Part shown: positions 26,331 through 34,574 of the stretch, one piece after another
Layout of the letters: every line of letters begins with the position of its first letter
How positions within the stretch are numbered: the stretch's first letter is position 1
Source: Bacteroidota bacterium
Lineage (GTDB): Bacteria; Bacteroidota; Bacteroidia; Cytophagales; Cyclobacteriaceae
Reading direction: 5' to 3'
Assembly (NCBI GenBank): GCA_018267275.1
Contig: JAFDYV010000003.1
Location: 62,001 to 126,000 of the forward strand
DNA: 64,000 nt
Notes under the pieces: generated by a model
Told to the model about the DNA's origin: nothing
The model's database searches: none
Seen by the model: only the letters and a program-made list of their open reading frames with translations
Made by a program: the position numbers and the translations under genes

Positions 26331-27965
26331 ATGGCAGAAATTGTACGCATGCCCAAGATGAGCGACACCATGACGGAAGGGGTGATTGCCAAGTGGCACA
26401 AAAAAGTGGGCGACACGGTGAAGTCGGGCGAGTTGATGGCTGAAATTGAAACGGACAAGGCCACGATGGACTATGAGTCGTTCAACACGGGCACGGTGCT
26501 GTACCTGGGCGCCAACGAGGGCGAGCCGGTGCAAATCAATGGTGTGTTGGCCATTGTGGGAAATAAAGGCGAAGACTACTCGGCACTATTGGCCGGAGCC
26601 AACACAGCCGCCACCAGCGGTGGCACAAAAGCGGAACAACCGAAAGCAGAAGTGGCAGCCACACCCGCTGCCGCTGCGATTGATACCAGTGGCATTAAAG
26701 CGGAAATTGTGTTGATGCCGAAGATGAGCGATACGATGGCGGAAGGCGTGATTGCTACGTGGCACAAGAAGGTGGGCGATGCGGTGAAATCGGGCGAACT
26801 GTTGGCCGAGATTGAAACCGACAAAGCCACAATGGATTATGAATCGTTTCAAACAGGTACGTTGCTGTACATAGGCGCACAAGCGAAAGAAGCGGTGAAG
26901 GTGAATGCTGTGCTGGCAATTATTGGAGAGAAAAATGCCGACTGGCAAACATTGCTGAAAGCGCATCAGGCAAAAGCATCGGGCGCGGCACCTGCGGCTA
27001 CATCAGCCGTGAGCGCAAGCGCCTCGACTACCCCTGTGGTGGCGGCTACGAGCAATGGTGCTTCTAATGGCACCTCGACCAACGGACGTGTGAAGGCATC
27101 GCCTTTGGCCAAGAAGATGGCGAAGGATTTGGGATATGACATCAGCAAAATTGCGGGTAGTGGTGAGCACGGCCGCGTGACGAAGCAGGATGTAGAAAAT
27201 TATAAACCATCGGCAGCGACTGCAACACCTGCGAAAGCAGGGGCAACGGCTGCACCTGTGGTGTTGCCACAAGTGGTGGGACAGGAAAGTTTTGAAGAAG
27301 TGGCTGTTTCGCAAATGCGCAAGACAATTGCGAAACGCTTGTCGGAGAGCATGTACACGGCTCCGCATTTCTACCTGACCATGGAAATCAACATGGATAA
27401 GGCAATAGAAGCGCGCAAAAGCATGAATGAAATTGCACCTGTCAAGATTTCGTTTAACGACATGGTGATTAAAGCAGTGGCGGCCGCGCTACGCCAACAT
27501 CCTGATGTGAATGTAAGCTGGCTGGGGGATAAAATGCGTAAGAATCACCACATCCACATTGGTGTGGCCGTGGCGGTGAAGGATGGTTTGTTGGTGCCGG
27601 TGATTCGCTTTGCCGATAACAAATCACTCTCGCACATCGCAGTTGAAGTAAAAGACTTGGCACAAAAAGCACACGACAAAAAATTGCAACCGAGCGATTG
27701 GGAAGGAAGTACTTTCACCATCTCGAACTTGGGCATGTTTGGCATTGAAGACTTTACGGCCATCATCAACCCACCCGATGCGTGCATCTTGGCCGTGGGT
27801 GGCATCAAAGAAACCGCGGTGGTGAAGAATGGTCAGTTGGTACCGGGCAATGTGATGAAGGTAACGCTTTCGTGCGACCACCGTGCGGTGGATGGTGCGG
27901 TGGGTGCGGCATTCTTGAAAACGCTGAAAGGGCTTTTGGAAGACCCGGTGAGGATTTTGATTTAA
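26331..27965 (+). CDS. pdhC: Pyruvate dehydrogenase E2, dihydrolipoamide acetyltransferase
   Basis: The 544-residue protein has two N-terminal lipoyl domains (about 1-78 and 124-202), each with the swinging-arm lysine in ETDKATMDYES (K43 and K165). Ala/Thr-rich linkers join them to a peripheral-subunit-binding domain (ASPLAKKMAKDLGYDISKIA, about 254-290). The catalytic acetyltransferase core carries the active-site CDHRAVDGAVGA near the C terminus. It transfers acetyl groups from E1 to CoA. The two lipoyl domains are very alike, pointing to an internal duplication. Neither E1 nor E3 is adjacent. It is the first gene of a likely operon with a Uma2-like gene and hslV. Confidence 0.95.
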   Translation: MAEIVRMPKMSDTMTEGVIAKWHKKVGDTVKSGELMAEIETDKATMDYESFNTGTVLYLGANEGEPVQINGVLAIVGNKGEDYSALLAGANTAATSGGTKAEQPKAEVAATPAAAAIDTSGIKAEIVLMPKMSDTMAEGVIATWHKKVGDAVKSGELLAEIETDKATMDYESFQTGTLLYIGAQAKEAVKVNAVLAIIGEKNADWQTLLKAHQAKASGAAPAATSAVSASASTTPVVAATSNGASNGTSTNGRVKASPLAKKMAKDLGYDISKIAGSGEHGRVTKQDVENYKPSAATATPAKAGATAAPVVLPQVVGQESFEEVAVSQMRKTIAKRLSESMYTAPHFYLTMEINMDKAIEARKSMNEIAPVKISFNDMVIKAVAAALRQHPDVNVSWLGDKMRKNHHIHIGVAVAVKDGLLVPVIRFADNKSLSHIAVEVKDLAQKAHDKKLQPSDWEGSTFTISNLGMFGIEDFTAIINPPDACILAVGGIKETAVVKNGQLVPGNVMKVTLSCDHRAVDGAVGAAFLKTLKGLLEDPVRILI

Positions 27966-27977
27966 GATTCTTGATAC

Positions 27978-28568
27978 ATGGATATTGAAGAGCCTGTTGC
28001 ATCTTATCAAAAGAAATTCATTTCCATAGAAGAATTTATTGAAATGGAAAATGAGGCGGCTGAAAAACATGAGTATTTTCAGGGAGAAGTGTTTGCGATG
28101 GCTGGTGCGAGTGATAATCACAATGAAATATTCTCCAGTTTGTTCAGCGAATTGAGCTCGCGACTAAAAGGAAAAACCTGTAGGGCCTATGGTGGTGACA
28201 AAAGGCTTTACATTCGAGAAAACACGCTGTTCACTTATCCGGACATATCGGTGTATTGTGATAAGAGTGCGCCTTTTGGAAAAGGCGGTAGGACGTTTAC
28301 CAACCCGACTGTTTTGATTGAAATTCTGTCCGAGAGCACAAAAAACTACGACCGAGGCGGCAAGTTCAGTTTATATCGAGATATCCCAACATTGCAAGAA
28401 TACGTGTTGGTTGATTCGGAATCTATCCGAGTTGAAATTTTTAGGTTGAACTCCACCCAACATTGGGAATTGGAAGAATATAAAACGATTGAACAGGAAC
28501 TTCGTATCGCTGCTTTAGATGCGCGTATTCCTTTACGTGACGTTTACCAATTTACTTCTTTAGTCTAA
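27978..28568 (+). CDS. Uma2-family (DUF820) restriction-endonuclease-fold protein
   Basis: The 196-residue protein has the Uma2 pattern: [20 protein letters not shown] at the N terminus, [11 protein letters not shown], the PD-(D/E)xK-like core [20 protein letters not shown] with a following KF, and [17 protein letters not shown]. Uma2 proteins are predicted nucleases of unknown role, often in many copies per genome. It lies 12 nt after pdhC and 1 nt before hslV, so it is probably co-transcribed with both; no functional link is evident. It may be a recent insertion between housekeeping genes. Confidence 0.85.
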   Translation: MDIEEPVASYQKKFISIEEFIEMENEAAEKHEYFQGEVFAMAGASDNHNEIFSSLFSELSSRLKGKTCRAYGGDKRLYIRENTLFTYPDISVYCDKSAPFGKGGRTFTNPTVLIEILSESTKNYDRGGKFSLYRDIPTLQEYVLVDSESIRVEIFRLNSTQHWELEEYKTIEQELRIAALDARIPLRDVYQFTSLV

Positions 28569-28569
28569 A

Positions 28570-29109
28570 ATGACGATAATCCATTCCACCACCATTCTCG
28601 CTGTATTGCACAACGGCCAAGTGGCTATTGGCGGAGATGGCCAAGCGACCATGGGCAACACCATCGCAAAGAGCAACGTAAAAAAAATACGCAAGCTGCA
28701 AGACGGAAAAGTGGTAGTTGGCTTTGCGGGCTCTACGGCAGACGCCTTTACCCTACTCGATCGCTTTGACGAAAAGCTAAACGCTTATGGCGGCAACATG
28801 AAACGCGCTGCCATTGAACTGGCGAAAGATTGGCGCATGGATAGATTCTTGCGCAGATTAGAGGCGATGCTGATCACTGCTAACAAAGATGAGATTTTGG
28901 TTATCTCGGGAACAGGTGATGTGCTCGAACCAGATAATCACGTGGCCGCCATTGGTTCGGGCGCAATGTATGCCCAGTCTGCTGCACTGGCATTGAAAAA
29001 GCATGCAACGCAGTTGACGGCAGAAGAAATGGTGCGCGACAGTCTGCACATTGCAGCGGATATCTGCATTTACACCAATCATAATTTGGTGGTGGAGAAG
29101 ATTGGGTGA
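28570..29109 (+). CDS. hslV: ATP-dependent protease subunit HslV
   Basis: The 179-residue protein is a proteasome-like threonine peptidase. A six-residue leader, MTIIHS, precedes the catalytic Thr of [20 protein letters not shown]. Other family marks are [22 protein letters not shown] and [16 protein letters not shown]. HslV forms a double hexamer with the HslU ATPase, which is not in this window. It starts 1 nt after the Uma2 stop. The length is typical. Confidence 0.96.
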   Translation: MTIIHSTTILAVLHNGQVAIGGDGQATMGNTIAKSNVKKIRKLQDGKVVVGFAGSTADAFTLLDRFDEKLNAYGGNMKRAAIELAKDWRMDRFLRRLEAMLITANKDEILVISGTGDVLEPDNHVAAIGSGAMYAQSAALALKKHATQLTAEEMVRDSLHIAADICIYTNHNLVVEKIG

Positions 29110-29112
29110 TTG

Positions 29113-29787
29113 ATGAAGTCGTTAGCCTTTTATTTTCTTCTAACTATTTGTGGAAATGGTTTGGCGCAAGATTCCGTAACCAACAATATTCTCACTACTA
29201 AAAAATTCCGAAAAGGGATTTATTCGACATTCAAAGAACTGAAAGAAAATTCGCCAGCCAATAACGTTCCGTTTAAAGTAGAAGCAGACACTAGCAAGTT
29301 CGATCGATATAATCTCTACTCGCTTGCAAATAAAAAAATCAAAAACGTGTATGGCTTCTGCGATGGCGAAAACGTCTTTATCAGCGCAAAGACATACGGA
29401 CAAGGAAATTATTTTGTCAGGATTTTAGTGCTTGGCAAAATCATTTACTTCGAAGATAAAAGAGGCAAAAAAAGGGCGATTGCGAGCCAAGCGAACGGAC
29501 CAGCAATAATGGGCGGTGTTTTAGGTGGCGCAGTAGGTGGCGCCATCGCGGGTGCTTTGGTTTATTCTCAGCCCGGAACAAATGTTAACGAAAATCCTGG
29601 CTGGGTAGTCTATACCGGAGATGAAAATGGAGAGCCATTTATACTAGATCCAGTAACGCTTAGTTCAATTTTGCAAGAGGCAGATCTTGAACTTTACCAA
29701 GATTTTAAGAGCAGAAAGGACGTAGGCAAGTTTGAAGTTCTTGTCGAGTTTATGAATCAGTTCAATCAAAGAAATCGGCCAGAATAA
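29113..29787 (+). CDS. Secreted protein with a Gly-zipper segment, unknown function
   Basis: The 224-residue protein has a signal peptide (MKSLAFYFLLTICGNGLAQ) and a hydrophobic glycine-rich stretch, AIMGGVLGGAVGGAIAGALV, at about residues 132-151. This resembles Gly-zipper membrane segments. The rest is hydrophilic. It follows hslV by 3 nt and is probably the last gene of the pdhC operon; its stop is 2 nt from the convergent hydrolase gene. I do not recognise a family. It could be an inner- or outer-membrane protein with one helix pair. Confidence 0.72.
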   Translation: MKSLAFYFLLTICGNGLAQDSVTNNILTTKKFRKGIYSTFKELKENSPANNVPFKVEADTSKFDRYNLYSLANKKIKNVYGFCDGENVFISAKTYGQGNYFVRILVLGKIIYFEDKRGKKRAIASQANGPAIMGGVLGGAVGGAIAGALVYSQPGTNVNENPGWVVYTGDENGEPFILDPVTLSSILQEADLELYQDFKSRKDVGKFEVLVEFMNQFNQRNRPE

Positions 29788-29789
29788 AT

Positions 29790-31118
29790 CTAGTTTCTTT
29801 TTCCTTCAATCACCGCTCCGTTCTGAAACAGCGTAAGCTTTACCACTTTTCCAGTATCATCACGACCAAAATTAATTTTTGCGGGAACAACTTTCAGAAA
29901 AAACTTGTCAACCTCCTCTGCATAGAGTGAAAATTGCGGTTGCCCTGGTGCCTGTGCCATGAGTGAACTTCCTTCGGCCGTCACCGTGATCTTAAATTGA
30001 GGAGTGATTTCGTATACGCCTTCATATTCTTTCAGCTTAGCAGGTTCTAATGTGATGGATTTTTTTAATGTCTTTAGCGGATACACACTGTTGAGCCAAT
30101 GAAAACCTAGGTCATCTGCACCGTTCGTTGAGTTGGTCAAAATAACGATTGCACGCTCACTCTCGGGGTCAAATCCGGCAAACGAACGGAAGCCACCTGT
30201 TCCACCATTATGCCAAATGTATTTATGATCGGCAAGGTGCCAGCCCAACCCGATTTGATATGTGAGGTTGCCCGCAGCGGCACGCTCTTGTCGAGCGAGT
30301 TCAAATGTTTTTTTCAACATGGGATTAGTCGTATTGAATTGGGCGACCAAGTACTTCATCATGTCTTCTACGTTTGAGATGATGCCACCCGCGCCCGTCA
30401 ACACACTTTGATCAGTCCAAGTCCATGCTTTCATATTTGTCTTATCGGTATAGCCAGCCGCCAATAACTTGTCAGTACGTTCGCCACTGATAAAAGTCTG
30501 CTTCATGTCTAATGGAGATAGAATGGTTTCTTTTATCAGCTTCGAATACGATACTCCTTTCTTCTTGGCAGTTATGTAACCCAACAAACCCATCCCTAAA
30601 TTCGAGTATTCATATTGTGCGCCTGGCTCAGCATTCAATTCAACGTTGCTCAAGTAATTAAACAATTCCTTTTCAGTGTAATCAACATAGGGGTTGCGTG
30701 GGTCGGCAGGGCTGAAGTTGCCCGGCATGCGTGGCAAACCAGAGCGAGCACTCGCCAAATGCAAGAGCGTAATTTGCTTGCCATTCTTTTGAGGTAAGAT
30801 GACATTGGCAGGTAAGTAGTTCTGCGCGTTGTCTTCCAAACCCATTTCATTTTTTACAACAGCGTTCGCGAAAGCAGTGCAGGTAAATGTCTTTGTAATG
30901 GAGCCGATTTCGAAAAGGGTTTTGGAGGTAACAGCTTCATTTGTCTCAATGTTGGCCAATCCAAAAGTCAAATAAGTGGTTTTTCCATTTTCATAAATGG
31001 CAACAGCAATCCCGGGCGTTTCTTCGAGTTCCGCACGTTGCTTGCACAACTCTTCAAATGTTTGACTAAATGAGTTGACAGTAATCACCATCAACGCAAA
31101 AATGAATGTGTGCTTCAT
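29790..31118 (-). CDS. Serine hydrolase, class C beta-lactamase / DD-peptidase family
   Basis: The 442-residue secreted protein (signal MKHTFIFALMVITVNSFSQ) has the three penicilloyl-transferase motifs: SITK (SxxK), YSN in QYEYSNLGMGLLGY and HNGGTGGF (the HxG/KTG equivalent). A C-terminal domain (about 345-440, KLKEYEGVYEITPQFKITVT) matches the beta-barrel DUF3471-type tail of many Bacteroidota members. These are usually esterases, peptidases or D-stereospecific amidases rather than resistance enzymes. The gene is monocistronic. The ahcY terminator lies upstream of its start. Confidence 0.9.
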   Translation of the reverse strand: MKHTFIFALMVITVNSFSQTFEELCKQRAELEETPGIAVAIYENGKTTYLTFGLANIETNEAVTSKTLFEIGSITKTFTCTAFANAVVKNEMGLEDNAQNYLPANVILPQKNGKQITLLHLASARSGLPRMPGNFSPADPRNPYVDYTEKELFNYLSNVELNAEPGAQYEYSNLGMGLLGYITAKKKGVSYSKLIKETILSPLDMKQTFISGERTDKLLAAGYTDKTNMKAWTWTDQSVLTGAGGIISNVEDMMKYLVAQFNTTNPMLKKTFELARQERAAAGNLTYQIGLGWHLADHKYIWHNGGTGGFRSFAGFDPESERAIVILTNSTNGADDLGFHWLNSVYPLKTLKKSITLEPAKLKEYEGVYEITPQFKITVTAEGSSLMAQAPGQPQFSLYAEEVDKFFLKVVPAKINFGRDDTGKVVKLTLFQNGAVIEGKRN

Positions 31119-31149
31119 AGAAAATTGATTTATCCCTTAAAGTTGAACA

Positions 31150-31180
31150 ATAAAAAACCCCGAAGCAACCGCCCCGGGGC
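31150..31180 (-). terminator. Terminator of ahcY
   Basis: On the minus strand CCCCG (31175-31179 complement) and CGGGG (31158-31162 complement) close a GC-rich hairpin followed by TTTTTT. It lies about 100 nt past the ahcY stop and 30 nt before the next gene. Confidence 0.75.
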
Positions 31181-31283
31181 TCTCTCTAAAGCAAGCGGAG
31201 AGAATTTTTTTTTGGTTATTCGTTGCTCACTGTTGGTTCTTGGCATGAACGCCAACAACCATCAACAAGCAACTATCAACCAA

Positions 31284-32588
31284 TTAATAGCGATAATAAT
31301 CTGGTTTGAATGGTCCGCTCACCTGCACACCAATATACTTGGCTTGCTCAGGTGAAAGCTCTTCCAACTCTACGCCAATTTTCTTCAAGTGCAAACGCGC
31401 CACTTTCTCATCCAAATGCTTCGGCAACATGTACACTTTGTTTTCGTACTTGTCGCTGTTTTGCCACAACTCGAGCTGCGCCAGCGTTTGGTTGCTGAAG
31501 GAGTTTGACATCACAAATGAAGGGTGACCTGTTGCGCAACCTAAGTTTACCAAACGACCTTCGGCCAATAAAATCACCTGGCGACCATTTTTCAACGTGT
31601 ACAAATCTACTTGAGGCTTCACCTCATCTTTGCTCGCGTTCTTGTTCAACCATGCAACATCAATTTCATTGTCGAAGTGACCGATGTTACAAACAATCAC
31701 TTTGTCTTTCATCGTTTCGAAGTGACTACCCAACACAATGCCCACGTTACCTGTGGCAGTTACTACAATGTCAGCCTCTTTTACTGCATCGCTCATTTTC
31801 TTTACGGCAAAACCATCCATCGCAGCTTGCAACGCACAGATGGGGTCAATCTCTGTCACGATTACACGTGCACCCGCTCCGCGCAACGAAGCAGCAGAAC
31901 CTTTACCTACGTCACCGTAGCCAGCCACCACTGCAACTTTACCAGCCATCATCACATCGGTAGCTCTGCGAATGGCATCTACCAATGATTCTTTGCAACC
32001 GTACTTGTTATCGAATTTTGATTTTGTTACGGAGTCATTAATGTTGATGGCAGGCAGCGGCAACTTGCCAGCGTGCATGCGCTCAATCAAACGGTGAACG
32101 CCCGTGGTTGTCTCTTCAGAAATTCCTTTGATGCCCGCCACCAACTCAGGGTTTTTATCCAACACCATGTTCGTCAAGTCGCCACCATCATCCAAAATCA
32201 TGTTCAATGGCTTGCCATCTTTAAAAGCATATAACGTCTGCTCGATGCACCAGTCAAATTCCTGCTCATTCATTCCCTTCCAAGCATACACCGGAATGCC
32301 CGCTGCTGCAATGGCTGCCGCTGCGTGGTCTTGGGTAGAGAAAATATTGCAAGAAGACCATGATACTTCCGCGCCCAATTCTACCAATGTTTCAATTAAC
32401 ACAGCCGTTTGGATGGTCATGTGCAAGCAGCCCGCAATGCGCGCGCCTTTCAACGGCTTTTGTTTGCCATATTCCTCGCGGATGGACATTAAACCGGGCA
32501 TTTCGGCCTCGGCCAATTTAATTTCTTTGCGGCCCCAAGCGGCCAACGACATGTCTTTTACTTTGTAAGCGGGTTTTTCTGCTACCAT
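31284..32588 (-). CDS. ahcY: S-adenosylhomocysteinase
   Basis: The 434-residue enzyme splits S-adenosylhomocysteine to adenosine and homocysteine, recycling the methyl donor. Family marks are [57 protein letters not shown], the NAD site [20 protein letters not shown] and C-terminal [12 protein letters not shown] with the Lys-Tyr pair that contacts NAD. It is monocistronic. A minus-strand TACTTTTG lies 27 nt upstream. No SAM or SAH riboswitch fold was recognised in the short leader. Confidence 0.97.
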   Translation of the reverse strand: MVAEKPAYKVKDMSLAAWGRKEIKLAEAEMPGLMSIREEYGKQKPLKGARIAGCLHMTIQTAVLIETLVELGAEVSWSSCNIFSTQDHAAAAIAAAGIPVYAWKGMNEQEFDWCIEQTLYAFKDGKPLNMILDDGGDLTNMVLDKNPELVAGIKGISEETTTGVHRLIERMHAGKLPLPAININDSVTKSKFDNKYGCKESLVDAIRRATDVMMAGKVAVVAGYGDVGKGSAASLRGAGARVIVTEIDPICALQAAMDGFAVKKMSDAVKEADIVVTATGNVGIVLGSHFETMKDKVIVCNIGHFDNEIDVAWLNKNASKDEVKPQVDLYTLKNGRQVILLAEGRLVNLGCATGHPSFVMSNSFSNQTLAQLELWQNSDKYENKVYMLPKHLDEKVARLHLKKIGVELEELSPEQAKYIGVQVSGPFKPDYYRY

Positions 32589-32615
32589 GGCTGATTCTTG
32601 TTTTTAAAATTGCAG

Positions 32616-32623
32616 CAAAAGTA
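32616..32623 (-). promoter_or_regulatory. ahcY -7 promoter element
   Basis: The minus-strand TACTTTTG is an exact TAnnTTTG match 27 nt before the ahcY ATG. Confidence 0.55.
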
Positions 32624-32763
32624 CAATAAAGAAGGATAATGAAAAGGAATCTTTTTGGTTAGGCGATTTCAATTTTTTAACCTTTGAATGATTTTCTTCC
32701 GCTCGCGCGAAAACCGGGTGAGCTTTTTCTTGATGTGCATGCGCGCGGTTTTAGGGCAATTTT

Positions 32764-32793
32764 AGTAGCCCCGGCCTTAAGGCCGGGGCTACT
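32764..32793. repeat. Perfect 30-nt palindrome, REP-like
   Basis: The arms AGTAGCCCCGGCCTT and AAGGCCGGGGCTACT are exactly complementary with no loop. The GC content is far above the surrounding AT-rich spacer, as for dispersed palindromic (REP-like) units. Only one copy is in this window. It lies upstream of ahcY and downstream of the 32921 gene, so it is not an obvious terminator for either. Confidence 0.75.
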
Positions 32794-32920
32794 GGCAAAC
32801 GGTAGCGCACGCCTTTAAACTAGTCGTGAAATACGCGAGTTCAATCGTGCGAAAAGGCATTTGTTCATTAGGCTGTAATCTTGAATGTTATTTTTGTTTA
32901 AGAAAGCCCAAGAATAGGAC

Positions 32921-33376
32921 TTAGTCCTTCAACGCCAATTGCTTTTTGCGTTGGTAATCCGCCATTTCAATCGCTGACTTTAACATGCCAATGAAACCCA
33001 CGCCCAACGCAATGAGACCAAACGCGAGATCTTGCAAAAATTTGTACGGTCCGAAAAGGCCCACAAAACCAAGCGTGATGTAAATCAAAATCTGAACGAC
33101 CATCACCCATAGAAAGAATTTTGTTTTTCGTGGGTTATCATAAATGCGTTGCGAGAATTTGTTCTGCACTTTGGTGGTGTCTTGCAAGGTGGAGAGGCTC
33201 GTACCTAATCCAATAAACACAAGTGCTTTGTTAAACTCCACGAGCAGTGCATCGATGTTATTTAAGAAGCCATCGATGTTGGTGATTACTGGTTTGTAGC
33301 AAAAAAATAAGCCCAGCAGCATGCATGGATATTGCAAGTAGCTCACGAGGTGGAAGAGTCGCTTGGGGTCGTTCAT
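32921..33376 (-). CDS. Small integral membrane protein, unknown function
   Basis: The 151-residue product has three or four hydrophobic segments: LQYPCMLLGLFFCY, NKALVFIGLGTSL, FFLWVMVVQILIYITLGFVG and LAFGLIALGVGFIGMLKSAI. A short soluble loop, TTKVQNKFSQRIYDNPRKTK, separates them. I start at the ATG at 33376 because an exact -7 box (TATATTTG) lies 5 nt before it, inside the longer open frame to 33595. No known family was recognised. The C terminus is basic. Confidence 0.6.
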   Translation of the reverse strand: MNDPKRLFHLVSYLQYPCMLLGLFFCYKPVITNIDGFLNNIDALLVEFNKALVFIGLGTSLSTLQDTTKVQNKFSQRIYDNPRKTKFFLWVMVVQILIYITLGFVGLFGPYKFLQDLAFGLIALGVGFIGMLKSAIEMADYQRKKQLALKD

Positions 33377-33381
33377 GGTGA

Positions 33382-33389
33382 CAAATATA
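33382..33389 (-). promoter_or_regulatory. -7 element with leaderless geometry
   Basis: Minus-strand TATATTTG, an exact TAnnTTTG match, ends 5 nt before the ATG at 33376. Confidence 0.55.
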
Positions 33390-33495
33390 ACAGCAACACT
33401 ACAAAAGCTAACCACGATTCTGAGCGGATGAATAGAATAATCCAATTGGAGCATTTTCATTCTGGGAGGCCTGCGAACTTTTAGACATTGAAGGA

Positions 33496-33553
33496 ATAGC
33501 GAAGAATCCCAAGAATAAAAAGCGCAGGTTCTGAATTGCGGATCCTTCGCTAT
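33496..33553. repeat. Imperfect inverted repeat
   Basis: ATAGCGAAGAATCC (33496-33509) and GGATCCTTCGCTAT (33540-33553) are complementary except for one base, with a 30-nt spacer. A related string, GATAGCGAAGAGTG, occurs near 47827, so this may be part of a dispersed repeat. Confidence 0.55.
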
Positions 33554-33728
33554 GCTGTAATGCCCAAAGAAGCGTGTGCTGAACGAGTTCGACACTTTTC
33601 AAATAAGTTCACGTAATTAAAACCGCTCAGGATTGCTGCTGAAATGATTTCGGGTATTTGGGATGGGTTTTTACTTTTCGGATTTGGCGCAAGTGCCAAC
33701 GAAGTGTTAGAAAATAATAGTTTGTATT

Positions 33729-34205
33729 TTAGATTTCAATCTCAAACTCTTCAATGAATCGTGCCTCAATTGATTTTCTTTGAAACTTTTCCAACCGGAA
33801 CGCGAAGAATGTCATCAGTCCTAAAAATCCATTCAGGACTAAAATTAAGTCCCACTGAATTGCTTGGAGGTTGAAAAACAAAATTCCGTTAAAAAAGAGG
33901 AAACCAATTATGGGAATAAATCTATTCCAATAGTATGCAAAAATAAAAGGTTTGATTTCGTACTCCAACTTTGTCTTAGAGCCTAATTCAGAAAAATTTC
34001 CTTTAATAAAATAGCCGTTCGGAAGTAGCGTTTTGTTTCGGGTAATCCGAAAGTTGGAGTTGGTGTATTCTCCGTAAAAAGGTTTTCCTGAAAAATCAAA
34101 TGAAGTGAGAATCGCAAAAGGAGTACCCATGATTGACGGGCCTCCTTTTCTTACTAGGTTTTTGAGTCGCGATTCGAATTCTGCTTTTGATAGTTTGCTT
34201 GTCAT
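33729..34205 (-). CDS. Membrane protein, unknown function
   Basis: The 158-residue protein has a soluble N-terminal half (LSKAEFESRLKNLVRKGGPS, then a beta-rich part with TNSNFRITRNKTLLPNGYFI). A pair of hydrophobic helices follows (FIPIIGFLFFNGILFF and DLILVLNGFLGLMTFFAF), and the tail is charged (ARFIEEFEIEI). No known family was recognised. It belongs to a group of three small minus-strand membrane genes next to the IS110 element. Base use is AT-richer than the neighbouring housekeeping genes, which suggests accessory DNA. Confidence 0.6.
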   Translation of the reverse strand: MTSKLSKAEFESRLKNLVRKGGPSIMGTPFAILTSFDFSGKPFYGEYTNSNFRITRNKTLLPNGYFIKGNFSELGSKTKLEYEIKPFIFAYYWNRFIPIIGFLFFNGILFFNLQAIQWDLILVLNGFLGLMTFFAFRLEKFQRKSIEARFIEEFEIEI

Positions 34206-34245
34206 AGATAATCATCTGCAACATTATGTTCCGAGCCTATTTCGG

Positions 34246-34536
34246 TTATACCATATTTGGTGCAGTAGCAATTCTTCGGACTAGGTCTGCGAAGGTATCA
34301 AGACCTTTGAAGTTAGCTTGTTTTGGTTTGAGTTTTGAGCCAGCCCATATCATAATGTAGCCAACTAAACAAATTCCACCCGCAAGCCATGACCACTTTG
34401 ACTCGTTATAAATCAAATAAATCATCACAAACAATGATAGCATAAAGAATCTTAATCCCCACTTATAAACCCAATTTGTTTGATAGTTCATTGGAGGCAA
34501 AACGGTTGGGTCAATCAGATTTATTTCGTCTATCAA
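34246..34536 (-). CDS. Small membrane protein, probably truncated by the IS110 element
   Basis: The 96-residue frame begins at a TTG (34536) and has two hydrophobic helices (LRFFMLSLFVMIYLIY and WLAGGICLVGYIMIWAG), then ANFKGLDTFADLVRRIA. In the same frame the sequence stays open upstream to 34590 and encodes a plausible IGHRNPLVEKYGSV before reaching the IS. No ATG exists there; the first ATG is internal at 34491 (81 residues). The simplest reading is a gene that has lost its 5' end to the insertion, but a start at 34491 is possible. No family was recognised. Confidence 0.45.
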   Translation of the reverse strand: MIDEINLIDPTVLPPMNYQTNWVYKWGLRFFMLSLFVMIYLIYNESKWSWLAGGICLVGYIMIWAGSKLKPKQANFKGLDTFADLVRRIATAPNMV

Positions 34537-34574
34537 GACACTTCCATATTTCTCAACTAAAGGATTTCTATGAC

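Larger units (their letters stand above)
32589..32920. other. Intergenic region with ahcY promoter and a perfect palindrome
   Basis: The 332-nt gap holds the ahcY -7 element TACTTTTG (32616-32623, minus strand) and a perfect 30-nt palindrome (32764-32793). A looser inverted pair, AAAACCG and CGGTTTT (about 32709 and 32747), flanks a GC-rich spacer. No gene or RNA was recognised. Confidence 0.6.
33377..33728. other. Intergenic region with inverted repeat
   Basis: The 352-nt gap holds the leaderless-type -7 element TATATTTG (33382-33389, minus) and a 14-nt inverted repeat with one mismatch (33496-33509 and 33540-33553). The repeat core is ATAGCGAAG and its complement. No coding region was supported: the upstream part of the 32921 frame lacks a signal or family match. 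Confidence 0.5.

Noticed and set aside
32589..32650. SAM or SAH riboswitch upstream of ahcY
   Set aside because: The leader predicted from the -7 box is only about 25 nt, too short for either fold.
33377..33595. 73-codon extension of the membrane protein ending at 32921
   Set aside because: An exact -7 box lies 5 nt before the internal ATG and the extra residues are not membrane-like.
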